From assembly GCA_019359245.1 (NCBI GenBank), contig JAHHHR010000018.1, forward strand, positions 62,001-126,000: a stretch of DNA of 64,000 nucleotides, given 5' to 3'. The DNA is from Nostoc desertorum CM1-VF14 (lineage in GTDB: Bacteria; Cyanobacteriota; Cyanobacteriia; Cyanobacteriales; Nostocaceae). The notes under the pieces are model-generated. The model did not search any database. It saw only the letters and a list, made by a program, of their open reading frames with translations, and was not told the DNA's origin. Below, piece by piece: positions 44,037-53,202 of the stretch (position 1 is the stretch's first letter; the number at the start of each line of letters is the position of its first letter). The position numbers and the translations under genes were made by a program.

Positions 44037-47000
44037 CTAAAATCTAGTTTCATATTCAACTTGGAATTGATTTTCATCCCCCAAATTACTTGAGCCTCGC
44101 ATCAAAATTTCGTCGTTGAGTCGATAAAGGACGTTGTAACGGAAAGACTCATCGCTAGAAAGAGGGCGTGATAAAGAAGCAGAGAAATTTCTACTGATGT
44201 CAAATACACCTTCTGCTGATAAATTCAGAACTGAAGCTGTCGTTGTTTCATTACTAGTAGCAGGGGTGGGAAATATCCGAAATTCGCTGAAACCAACAGC
44301 CTGCCCGATCGCAGTAATAGTTCCTTGCAAACCACCTAAAATGGTAGAACTAGCGAAATTAGTTAACCCTTGTCCTGCATCTGCTTGACCGAAAGAACCA
44401 AGAATTGAGCCACCTAACAGAGCAACTATTTCTCCCCTACTACGGCTAGGTTCACTCGTCAGTTCCAGATTTTCGCCCAATTCACTAGCTGGCCCGTTGG
44501 CCCTGGCTTGAACGCGAACGGTACGTAAAGTACCAAAGTTGCTAGCAGAAACATCGCTGATTTCAGCAGACAATGGTGATTCCAAAATTCGATTGTTCGT
44601 TGCTGATGCTTCCGGTACAATTGCGATTAGTCGGACATCCAGAGTAGGGTCAAGCGCTTGACTAGGAATAAACCGCGCAGTATGTTCGTAGCCTCGCGCC
44701 AAGGTAAACTCAGTGGAAAATATGCTGAGTCGCCCCCCTGTCAAACGAATCACTCCTTCAGGGAGTGGCTTGGCTAATGTACCATTGATAGTCAGACCGC
44801 CTTTTGCCTCGAAGTTTAGTATGGGCTGACTCAATGCAGCTCCTCCTGGTACAAAGTCGAATAGAGACTGAGTGGTAACGCTAACATCGTCGTCTAGAAT
44901 TAACCTTAAATCTGCAAACTCTATAGGTAAATTGGGTGGAGTAACTGCGTTAGCATTACTTTCTGCTGTAGTCACTGGGCTAGCATTACTCTCTGGTGGA
45001 GGTGTAAGATTAACTTTAACCTCTTCTCTATTTATGACGTTACTGTTAGCTTCAGCTGTAGCTGCTGATTTTTTATTAGTAGTAGCCGAGTTTCCAATGA
45101 TTACCCGACCATCACTCAGCTGAACCTCTCCACCAATTAGAGGTTTTAGAGCTGTTCCGCGAATTACGACATCGCCACCAACACCGCCTTCATACAATCC
45201 TGCAAGCTTAAAATTGAGTTTGTCTGCTATTGATATTGTCAGAGGATTCGCTGTGGCTTGCTGAGGATTCAAAATCGGCAGGATTCCTGATGCAGTTATT
45301 TGCCCTTCATTATACGTGCCTTGAATACTTTCAACACTCACAGTACTGCCATTAAATTGCGCTGTTCCTGTGACATTCGTTAAAGGTTCAGATAAGGCTT
45401 CAGCGCTAAAAGTTGCATTGTTAAGTGTGGCGTTTCCGTTGATAATTGGTTCGTTCAAAGTACCCTGAACGTTTAAATCTACTTGTCCTTGACCGTCTAC
45501 CCAAGCGACTTGATTGTTGGTAAACAGGTTTAACAGTGCCAACCCTTCATTGTTCACGCTGGCGTTGATGCTGATTTGATTGCTATCTGGTTGCACTTCG
45601 GCAAAAGGTAACGGAGCAGGTACACTACCTGTAATTGCAACTGGCTGGGTTCCAGTCACTAGCAAAGTACTGTCAAAATTCAAGCGAGCATTGTTGTAGT
45701 CAAAGTTCAGCTGTCCTGTTTGCACAGGTTGTTTGTTGAGAGTTGCATTAGCCAGTGTCACTTCCCCTTGAACTCTGGGATCTTGTAAACTACCCCCCAA
45801 GGTGGCATCAGCATTTACATTACCGGTGATATCTATAGGGTATTTTTCTATAAAAGGTTGTAAAAGCGATAAAGGTAAACTTGCTACGTTCAGCTTTCCA
45901 GATAGTTGCTCAGTTCCTAACTGTCCCGAAAAAGCCACCAGTCCTTGATTTATGCCAACACTTAACGGCGAAAGTGTCACAATTCCATCGGCAAAATTGC
46001 CTTGAGCAACAACTTGATTAATCGAGTATTCACCCCATTGCCAATTAGCACCTTGGAAATTAAAGCCAACATTTAACCCAGACTTTAACGAGCCATTAGC
46101 TGTAATTCCTCCGCTCAAAGCACCTGTTAATTCTGCAAGGGTAGGTAAAGCCGCGGCTTCTTTGGTTTCTTCTTGCTTTTGTTTTGCTACGGATGCTGCA
46201 ATATTAGAGAAATATGCTAGTTGTGTTTTCAAATCTGCATCGGGCAAACTGATAGGCTTGGTATTAAGTACCTCTGCTCCAGCCAATGTCGGAGGCTGTA
46301 ACCCGGTACTAAAGTCTTGAAAATCAAAGATATTAAACGCTTGTAAAAGTCTCTGGATTCTTGCTTGGTCAAAATTAGCTTGGAATTGAAATTGCGGGTC
46401 GTTTCCTGCTTTTACATTTCCACTGAGGGCAATGTTGCTATCTCCAATCCGCAATTGACCATTAGCCAAGCTAGCAGTACCATCAGCATAATTAATAGTG
46501 CCGCGAAATTCATCTGCTGCTACTCTGGCAACACGAGGCCCAGCGATCGCAACATCTCCTGCAATGGCATAATTATTCAGATTAACAACTAAATTCCCTG
46601 ATAGTTGCCCCGCCAAAGGTTTCAACTGATTGTTAGGTAAAAAGCCCCCAACAAGAGCTATAGGAAACTGTTGAGCGTTAATGATTAAGTTATCTCCCTC
46701 AGTTCTACCTGTGGTAACTGCATCATCTCGCTTGACTAAAAATGAAGTTGGACGATAATCTGCACCTAAGTTAAGTGCAATCCGATCTTGCTTCCCGGCT
46801 AATCGCAGACTTGCTCCTTGTCCGCCTTGAAAATTCACGTTTCCAGTTAAAAGTGGGTCAAACTTCAAGCTACTCACATTGAAATTCCGCAGCCTGATAT
46901 TGCCATTAGCTTGCGGTACATCTGGAGTACCTGTAACTTGTCCTTTAAAATCAAGTAACCCCGCTAATGCTACGTCTCCAGGAACTTGAAAGCCAGTATT

Positions 47001-49400
47001 TTTTAAGTTGAAATTCTGCGCTAGTACGTTTAAATTAAACCCCGCAATTGTGGGTGCGCCACTTGGAGGAGTTTGAACAGCGATCGCACCATTAGCACTC
47101 AACCCTGGGGTACCTGCATTTTCAACTATAATCTGCTGCCCATTCCACTGAAATTGAGCGGTAAGCGGTTTTGCTAGCAACGCTACCCCTTGGGAAAGGC
47201 GGATTTGCCCACCAGCGCGAATATCTGCAAGCTGAAAAGATTTTGTTGTGCCTGCTAACTGAATATTGCTATTAAGCCGTCCTCGCAGTTGTGGTGAGAA
47301 GCGATTGAGTTGAATTTGGGAAGCGTTGACAACTCCTTGCCAGCGTTCTTGTGCAAGTTGACCACTAGCTCTGATTGTCCCACCTGCTATGTTCAACACC
47401 GCATCGGGGAAAACAATATTTTGTCCTTGTTTGGCAACAACAACTCGCCCCGTAGTGGGATAGGTGGCTTTCGGCGCTTGCACCCGCGCGACTGTTTGCA
47501 GATTGCTCAAAGTACCAGAAATATTGGCATTTGCTGATACATTCCCAATGGTGATGGAGGGTGAGGAATTGTATGCTTTTGCGATCGCATCTCCTGGTAA
47601 ATTTTGTGCTTGCACATTCAACGCCACCCTACCTTGGGGTGCAAGCTGAAGTTGACCGCTAGCTGTTACTTGCCCTCCCACTTCTGGGTTTGCCTGAACG
47701 CTAGCAACATTTACGTTTAATGGGCTACCTAGAGAACCAGTAACTTTTGCGTTAGCAGATATACCACCAATATTAAGCGGAGTTGAGATGCCGTAACCTT
47801 GAGCGATCGCATTTGCTGGTAAACCTTGAGCTTGAATACCTAAAGCTACTTGACCTTGGGGAGCCAGTTGAACTTGACCACTGGCGGTAATCCTCCCCCC
47901 TATTGGTGGCGTTACTTGAACACTGGAAACATCTAGTCTCAATGGTTGTTTGCTAAGTGAACCAGAAACTTCTGCTTTTGCTGAAACATTGCCAACTGCG
48001 ATCGGTAGAGTAACGCCGTAGTTACGTGCTAGTATATCCCCGGATACACCATCAACCTGAGCATTAAATATTACGTTATCTTTAGCTCCGATATTAGCTT
48101 GACCGCCTCCTGTGATTTGACCACCTGCTGCGGGGACTATTTTCAGATTGGAAATAGTAATTTGAGATGTAGTTTGAGATGCATTTAAGCGAAAGTCAGT
48201 ATTGACGGCTTTGAAGAGAATGCGGTCAACTTGAATCGGTTTTGTATTACTTACCGTCCCGCTAACGACTGGCTGCTGTAGTGCGCCGCCTACCTTAATA
48301 TTTGCTTGAACTTCGCCACTAGCTGGGACTGGGGAATTTACATTCAGTGTGTCTAAAATATTTTTCGCACTAACAGGTTTTATTTGAGCAGAGACATTAA
48401 AACCTGTTTGGGTATTAATTGTTCCATTAGCTAGAATAGGAACTTTGCCAAAGTTTGTATTTAGATTTTCTAAAGCAACGGTCTGACCATTAAATATAAA
48501 TCTCCCATTAAAATTAGAAACTTGCTGAGGAATCTTTGGAACTTTAGCAATGAGTTGATTAGCAGTGGCTGTTCCTGTAACCGCTGTTTCTGACAGTTTG
48601 GGTGGAATCTGAACCCCTAAGTCAGCTTCTATTCGCCCTGCTTGCAAGGCAATTGGCAGTTCAATTAATCGACTTATATCAGATGCTTGTAAACTTTGTG
48701 CTTGCAGCTTGAGGTTAGTTTGTTGAGCTTTTGTTTGTGTTTCACCAGAGATTTTAACTGCGCCTCCCCTGGCGAGTTGACCATTGAGGTCATAAGCAAT
48801 TCGTTGATTTTGATCAAAAAATCGGGCAACACCACCAAATTGATTTAATATTACTGATCCTTTCGGTCTAGTTGTCCCGGAGGCTGGCGATAACTCTACA
48901 TTTCCATCTTGAATTTGAAGTGTCTCCAAGTCAGTTTGAATAGCACCTTTTCCTTCTCCAGCCTTGACTTGGGCTGTAACCCAGCGACCATCTTGATCCT
49001 GTTGGATGTAGACATTGGGTTGAACTAACGTGACATTTAATGCCAATTTTCGGGTAAAGAGAACCTGCAAGGGCGAGAACTGCACATCTAAGGCTTTTGC
49101 TGCTACTTGGTCTGGATCGGTGGGAGTTGCTGGTATCGATAGAGAACTAAATCTTAGACTGGAGAGCGAGAAACGTTCAACTTTTCCTACTTTTACTGGA
49201 CGCCCAAGCAATTCTTCGAGATTTTGCTGTACTAATGGCGCTAAATCTTTATATACATAGTTTCTAGCCCACCAAGCACCAACTGCAATTCCAACCAGCA
49301 AAATGACACCGAGAGCCAAACTGGTACGTCCTAAGAGGAGGAGCCATAAACGATGATTAGGTGGTTTCTGGTTATTTTCTGAATTTGGAGAGTGCGTCAT
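44037..49400 (-). CDS. tamB: translocation and assembly module protein TamB (DUF490)
   Basis: Very large envelope protein (1787 residues) of the TamB/AsmA-like superfamily, thought to bridge inner and outer membranes and to take part in lipid transport or outer-membrane biogenesis. An N-terminal membrane anchor (GRTSLALGVILLVGIAVGAW) leads into an AsmA-like start and a long beta-strand-rich stretch; the C-terminal DUF490 domain (about 1480-1787) ends ENQFQVEYETRF, an outer-membrane-like strand. Residues roughly 465-640 contain three related units of about 80 residues (GQLQLAPQGRVALNVQAQNL and variants). It is alone on its strand; no bamA or omp85 gene is adjacent. Confidence 0.92.
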   Translation of the reverse strand: MTHSPNSENNQKPPNHRLWLLLLGRTSLALGVILLVGIAVGAWWARNYVYKDLAPLVQQNLEELLGRPVKVGKVERFSLSSLRFSSLSIPATPTDPDQVAAKALDVQFSPLQVLFTRKLALNVTLVQPNVYIQQDQDGRWVTAQVKAGEGKGAIQTDLETLQIQDGNVELSPASGTTRPKGSVILNQFGGVARFFDQNQRIAYDLNGQLARGGAVKISGETQTKAQQTNLKLQAQSLQASDISRLIELPIALQAGRIEADLGVQIPPKLSETAVTGTATANQLIAKVPKIPQQVSNFNGRFIFNGQTVALENLNTNFGKVPILANGTINTQTGFNVSAQIKPVSAKNILDTLNVNSPVPASGEVQANIKVGGALQQPVVSGTVSNTKPIQVDRILFKAVNTDFRLNASQTTSQITISNLKIVPAAGGQITGGGQANIGAKDNVIFNAQVDGVSGDILARNYGVTLPIAVGNVSAKAEVSGSLSKQPLRLDVSSVQVTPPIGGRITASGQVQLAPQGQVALGIQAQGLPANAIAQGYGISTPLNIGGISANAKVTGSLGSPLNVNVASVQANPEVGGQVTASGQLQLAPQGRVALNVQAQNLPGDAIAKAYNSSPSITIGNVSANANISGTLSNLQTVARVQAPKATYPTTGRVVVAKQGQNIVFPDAVLNIAGGTIRASGQLAQERWQGVVNASQIQLNRFSPQLRGRLNSNIQLAGTTKSFQLADIRAGGQIRLSQGVALLAKPLTAQFQWNGQQIIVENAGTPGLSANGAIAVQTPPSGAPTIAGFNLNVLAQNFNLKNTGFQVPGDVALAGLLDFKGQVTGTPDVPQANGNIRLRNFNVSSLKFDPLLTGNVNFQGGQGASLRLAGKQDRIALNLGADYRPTSFLVKRDDAVTTGRTEGDNLIINAQQFPIALVGGFLPNNQLKPLAGQLSGNLVVNLNNYAIAGDVAIAGPRVARVAADEFRGTINYADGTASLANGQLRIGDSNIALSGNVKAGNDPQFQFQANFDQARIQRLLQAFNIFDFQDFSTGLQPPTLAGAEVLNTKPISLPDADLKTQLAYFSNIAASVAKQKQEETKEAAALPTLAELTGALSGGITANGSLKSGLNVGFNFQGANWQWGEYSINQVVAQGNFADGIVTLSPLSVGINQGLVAFSGQLGTEQLSGKLNVASLPLSLLQPFIEKYPIDITGNVNADATLGGSLQDPRVQGEVTLANATLNKQPVQTGQLNFDYNNARLNFDSTLLVTGTQPVAITGSVPAPLPFAEVQPDSNQISINASVNNEGLALLNLFTNNQVAWVDGQGQVDLNVQGTLNEPIINGNATLNNATFSAEALSEPLTNVTGTAQFNGSTVSVESIQGTYNEGQITASGILPILNPQQATANPLTISIADKLNFKLAGLYEGGVGGDVVIRGTALKPLIGGEVQLSDGRVIIGNSATTNKKSAATAEANSNVINREEVKVNLTPPPESNASPVTTAESNANAVTPPNLPIEFADLRLILDDDVSVTTQSLFDFVPGGAALSQPILNFEAKGGLTINGTLAKPLPEGVIRLTGGRLSIFSTEFTLARGYEHTARFIPSQALDPTLDVRLIAIVPEASATNNRILESPLSAEISDVSASNFGTLRTVRVQARANGPASELGENLELTSEPSRSRGEIVALLGGSILGSFGQADAGQGLTNFASSTILGGLQGTITAIGQAVGFSEFRIFPTPATSNETTTASVLNLSAEGVFDISRNFSASLSRPLSSDESFRYNVLYRLNDEILMRGSSNLGDENQFQVEYETRF

Positions 49401-49910
49401 TATCGTTACAGTACTTTTATATGGAATAAGCCAAGAAACGGGCTAGTAGGAGTTATATCAGCTAGTTGCAAGTTGTGGCTTTATAATATATTTTGAGTAA
49501 CAGTTTTTACCCAATATTTAGTTGTTCTCGCGTTTCAATTTGGAGATTTCATCTAGAGTATGGTACTTAATTAGCACTTCCTTAATCTAAGCAGTAATTA
49601 GATTTATTCTCTGCTTTACCTTTGAAAGCCTATAGTCATCCAAATAGTTGTTTGATAAATTTTGTCTCCTTTTTGTGAGGCAAAGTACATGATTATATGT
49701 TTTCTCTCACAATACGTATATTGCCATCAACTATCTTTATGTATAAATAATTCATATCTTTAGATAGATTTTTTTGGCTTGGTATTATACCTCAGAGTTG
49801 AGATAATAAATTTATTAAATATTCAACTACTCCATGAGAACTCCTGTATGTACCATGCTAGTTAGAAAATTTAACCCTGTAGAATCCTACCTAGTGGTGA
49901 CGACTTTGTT
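49401..49910. other. AT-rich upstream region of tamB
   Basis: About 500 AT-rich bases between tamB and the broken nucleotidyltransferase gene, on divergent strands. It should contain the tamB promoter. I see no gene or stable structure. Confidence 0.4.
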
Positions 49911-50401
49911 ATGGCAATTGCACAAGCTACGGATAGCATACCTTTAAAACTGTCACACTTTGCTATTGTCCTCGCAGCAGGTGCATCTACTTGCAAAACT
50001 TCGCTACCTTGGGATGAAGGTCAAGTTGCTTCTCTACGAGACGCTGCGCGAACGCTCCAAATTAAAAATTAAAAATGTAAAATTAAAAATTGCAATCGGT
50101 GGGGGCTTGTACCCAAAATTAATTAGTTAAAAATTATTCTTCTTCACTAATTTTTAACTTTTAATTTTTAATTAAAAAAATGTCAAACATGATTAATTTA
50201 TCAACTAGAACAGTAATTAAAGGTTTTACCCCTGTTCTAGTGCTAGGTTCACACAACAGCGATAAACAAAAATATTGCCCACTTGGGAGTTTAGCTGTAA
50301 TTAATCCTCATGCCAATTCTGGGAAAACTACTTCCTTACTTACAGGGTTACAACATATTCCCCATAACTTTGAGAAAACTCTAACGATTTCTATTTGCTA
50401 G
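49911..50401 (+). pseudogene. broken MobA-like nucleotidyltransferase gene
   Basis: The first frame (49911-50072) encodes HFAIVLAAGASTCKTSLPW, the nucleotide-binding start of MobA/MocA-type nucleotidyltransferases, but lacks the usual R-M-G-T after AGAST and runs into a dispersed repeat (CTACGAGACGCTGCGCGAAC) and a stop. A second frame (50180-50401) carries what looks like the next stretch of the same family: LVLGSHNSDKQKYCPLGSLA, VINPHANSGKTTSLLTGLQH and TLTIS, and then ends just before the 62-bp repeats. Everything after that is missing. The gene was therefore cut by repeat insertion and lost its C-terminal two thirds. Assignment is by motif memory, not alignment. Confidence 0.65.
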
Positions 50402-50409
50402 GTCAGTAT

Positions 50410-50790
50410 TTTTACTAATTAAAAAAGCAAAATGGCGTTTTATTTGCAAAAAACACCAAAATGAAAAAGCAAACTGGAGTTTGAGTAAGTCAAATGGCAT
50501 TTTGAGAAAGCAAAAGCTTCTTTTACTTGCGGAAAACACCAAAATCAGAAAACAAACTAGGGTTTGAGTAAGTCAAAGCTTCTTTTACTTGCGGAAAACA
50601 CCAAAATGAAAAAGCAAACTAGGGTTTGAGTAAGTCAAAGCTTCTTTTACTTGCGGAAAACACCAAAATGAAAAAGCAAACTGGGGTTTGAGTAAGTCAA
50701 AGCTTCTTTTACTTGCGGAAAACACCAAAATCAGAAAGCAAACTAGGGTTTGAGTAAGTCAAAGCTTCTTTTGAGTAAGTAATTGCGGAT
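50410..50790. repeat. 62-bp tandem repeat (minisatellite)
   Basis: Units with a 62-bp period begin at 50567, 50629, 50691 and 50753 (AGTAAGTCAAAGCTTCTTTT, then ACTTGCGGAAAACACCAAAA), with less regular copies from about 50410. The sequence shares AAAGCAA, TTTTACTTGCGGAA and ACCAAAATGA with the 63-bp array at 6471-6745, so both belong to one repeat family. Here the period is not a multiple of three. Confidence 0.9.
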
Positions 50791-51197
50791 TTTGCTTATT
50801 AAATTTAGTCAGAATATGAAGTTTAGATAAAAATATTGAGAAAATTACTGTTAAGCTCATCCTACCCCTAAAAGCTACGGTGTACACACAAGTCTTTAAG
50901 AGTTGCCCCATAAGCTTTTGATCCCCCCAACCCCCCTTAAAAAAAGGGGCAAATAACTCTCAAAGTCCCCCAATTTATCGGCGGATTTAGGGGGATCTAC
51001 GACGATTTTGGTTTTCTAGAAAGATGTGTGTACACTGTAGCCCCCTAAAAGGGGATGGGATTTCACGTTAACGGTTGACGGTTGACGGTTAACAGTCATC
51101 AATCATCAGTCAACAGATAAATTGGTATAACAAGATTCCCGACTTCTTAAAAAAAATCGGGAATCAGAGCATTTCGATTACTCTTTTGTAAACCCAA
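50791..51197. other. spacer with hairpin
   Basis: 400 bases after the minisatellite. It includes a CCCTTAAAAAAAGGGG hairpin near 50935-50950 and short direct repeats (AACGGTTGACGGTTGACGGT near 51070). The hairpin GATTCCCGA / TCGGGAATC (51134-51165) lies 30 bases beyond the 3' end of the small minus-strand gene and could end its transcript; its A/T-rich loop is odd for a terminator. I see no gene. Confidence 0.45.
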
Positions 51198-51395
51198 TCA
51201 ATCATCAGTTGGATCATCGATCATTTCTGGTACTAAAGCTGGGTTACTTTTACGTTCTTCTGGTGATTGCTCCCGAATAACATCGTCTATTCTCGCAGGG
51301 TGTTTGATTTTGTCCAGTACCTCTGGATCTAGTTGCGATAGATCGCCTTCTGGGCTGGACTTTTCAGCTTGACTAGGAACTGTTTCCTTATTCAT
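51198..51395 (-). CDS. small acidic hypothetical protein
   Basis: A 65-residue hydrophilic protein, MNKETVPSQAEKSSPEGDLS, later KIKHPARIDDVIREQSPEER and the ending DDPTDD. It resembles small acidic proteins of cyanobacteria without known function. The frame is open to an ATG at 51422, but GGGGAAAT lies just ahead of the ATG at 51395, so I prefer the shorter form. Confidence 0.6.
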   Translation of the reverse strand: MNKETVPSQAEKSSPEGDLSQLDPEVLDKIKHPARIDDVIREQSPEERKSNPALVPEMIDDPTDD

Positions 51396-51478
51396 CACTA
51401 TTTCCCCAAACTTATACGCCAAGCTTAAGTTCTTTTGTAGTCAGCTTCACACTATCTGGAGACTTAATTTCACACAGC

Positions 51479-51616
51479 TAGGACTTACGCAAAAACCCTC
51501 TAAAACTCTCATTCCTCTATGACTTCTGCGCTCTCTGTGGTAGCCTGCGGCAAGCCGTTCGCGTAGCGTCTCGTAGAGAAGCGTCTACGTTTTCCGTTAC
51601 CCGTGCGTAAGTCCTA
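51479..51616. mobile_element. MITE-like element with 13-bp terminal inverted repeats
   Basis: TAGGACTTACGCA (51479-51491) and TGCGTAAGTCCTA (51604-51616) are perfect inverted repeats 138 bases end to end. The inside is non-coding and contains a dispersed GC-rich repeat (TAGCGTCTCGTAGAGAAGCG). It is too short for a transposase, so it would be mobilised in trans. A related smaller structure lies at 57757-57845. Confidence 0.7.
51530..51595. repeat. dispersed GC-rich repeat family, representative copy
   Basis: A block with CCTGCGGCAAGCCG and TAGCGTCTCGTAGAGAAGCG. Related short sequences occur at about 1290-1335, 4935-4955, 8231-8262, 13940-13990, 41205-41245 and 50030-50058, all but the 50030 copy in spacers. 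They look like the small dispersed repeats known from Nostoc-type genomes. Confidence 0.6.
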
Positions 51617-51740
51617 ACAGCAATAAGTCAAAAAAGCGATCGCCCCTTGTAGACCAAAAATGATTCACTAAACTAAATACCCATTACTATAAAAAACGTA
51701 AATATTCTGTATCCTCCGTTTCATAAATAGGAAATAAGCA

Positions 51741-53048
51741 GTGTTACCAAAAAAGCCCCCCGCAACCAATCAAACTCAACGCTGGACATTTGCTCAACTT
51801 TTTGGACTAGTAAAGCGTAATCCCTTCATGATTTCACGGTGGGTACTCCGCTGGGTAGCTGTGGGCACTGCTGGTGGCCTATTTGCTGCCTTATACTGGA
51901 ATGTTTTAGAACTTTTAACTCACCACCTGCACCGATTTGAAGGTTTTAGCCTTCTGATAGTCATGCCACTTGCCGGTTTAGTTATCGGGCTGGTGATTCA
52001 TTTCCTGGGAAATCCCGGTGAAATCGCCGTGATTGTTGATAATATCCATTTTCGTGGCGGACGCTTAGATGCTCGCAAAAATCCCTCAATGATTCTTGCT
52101 TCTCTCATCAGCATATCGGCGGGTGGTAGTGCTGGCCCAGAAGCGCCATTGGTACAGGTGACAGGTTCTTTTGGTACTTGGGTTGGCGATCGCCTAAACC
52201 TCCAAGGTGAAGACCTCAGAACGATGAGTTTAGCAGCGATGGCGGCTGGCTTCACTGCCTTGTTTGGCGCACCTCTTGGCGGTGCAATGTTCGCCTTAGA
52301 GATTTTGCATCATCAGCATATTGTGGAATATTACGAAGCCTTGATGCCAGCTATTATTTCGAGTTGCGCTAGTTATTTGGTATTTGCAGCAATTACACAA
52401 TTAGGAATTGCGCCGACTTGGCATTTTCCCCAGTACCACCTAGACAAGATTGATGATTTTGCGATCGCTATCATGTTCGGCATCATTGGGGCGGTGGCGG
52501 GATGGCTTTTTATGGGCATTTTTCGGGGCTGCGATTACTTGTTTGATCGAATTCCCGGCCCCATTTATGTACGCACAACATTAACAGGGTTGGGGCTTGG
52601 CACTTTAGCAGTGTTATTACCCCTAACCCGTTATTTTGGACATGAAGAATTAGAGTCAGTCCTCACTAATAACTTTGGTGCTGTTTTTCTCTTAACTCTT
52701 GCTTTCGGTAAAATGGCTGCCATTAGTATTACCGTAACAGGTGGGTGGCGCGGTGGATTTATCATCCCCCTATTTTTCACTGGTGCTTGTATTGGTAAAG
52801 CAGTAGCAATTTTAATTCCGGGGCTTAACCCGGCTCTTGCCATGATTTGTACAATGGCGGCTATCAATGCAGCCGTAACACGTACACCTATAAGTACAAC
52901 TTTGCTACTGTCAAAACTGGCTAATGTGAGTCCTTTTACGCCAATCCTTTTTGCCAGTTTAATTGGATTTTTTCTCGCGCCCAAAGTTCCCCTGATTGCA
53001 TCTCAATTGAAGTCCCAAATAGAAGCTACTGAATTAAAGGGTAGCTAG
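51741..53048 (+). CDS. ClC-family chloride channel or exchanger
   Basis: Membrane protein of the ClC family, 435 residues with about ten or more hydrophobic helices. Selectivity segments are visible: GGSAGPEAPLVQVTGSFGTW in place of the usual GxEGP loop, FGAPLGGAMFALEILHHQHI, and GGWRGGFIIPLFFTGACIGK for the GxFxP loop. The usual gating glutamate of GxEGP is an alanine here, with a glutamate instead just after the proline, so gating or coupling may differ from the classical exchanger. The start is GTG with GGAAATAA upstream. It has no CBS domains. Confidence 0.85.
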   Translation: MLPKKPPATNQTQRWTFAQLFGLVKRNPFMISRWVLRWVAVGTAGGLFAALYWNVLELLTHHLHRFEGFSLLIVMPLAGLVIGLVIHFLGNPGEIAVIVDNIHFRGGRLDARKNPSMILASLISISAGGSAGPEAPLVQVTGSFGTWVGDRLNLQGEDLRTMSLAAMAAGFTALFGAPLGGAMFALEILHHQHIVEYYEALMPAIISSCASYLVFAAITQLGIAPTWHFPQYHLDKIDDFAIAIMFGIIGAVAGWLFMGIFRGCDYLFDRIPGPIYVRTTLTGLGLGTLAVLLPLTRYFGHEELESVLTNNFGAVFLLTLAFGKMAAISITVTGGWRGGFIIPLFFTGACIGKAVAILIPGLNPALAMICTMAAINAAVTRTPISTTLLLSKLANVSPFTPILFASLIGFFLAPKVPLIASQLKSQIEATELKGS

Positions 53049-53202
53049 TTTGAAAGAGCGGTTATAAACTGTGTCCACACTAAAGTTTACCCACCTCGGT
53101 GGGTTTCAAACCCTTAATTTTTTCTTAGTCCGCCTTCGCGGACTTTGCCTGTGTAACCGCGAATTCCATTTCTTGGGCTTAGGTTAACTGTAAGTCCCTA
53201 AT

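Larger units (their letters stand above)
51396..51740. other. upstream spacer of the ClC gene, largely a MITE-like element
   Basis: 345 bases between the divergent small acidic gene and the ClC gene. The middle 138 bases are the MITE-like element listed separately. The right part, with a HIP1-related site near 51639, should contain the ClC promoter. Confidence 0.4.
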
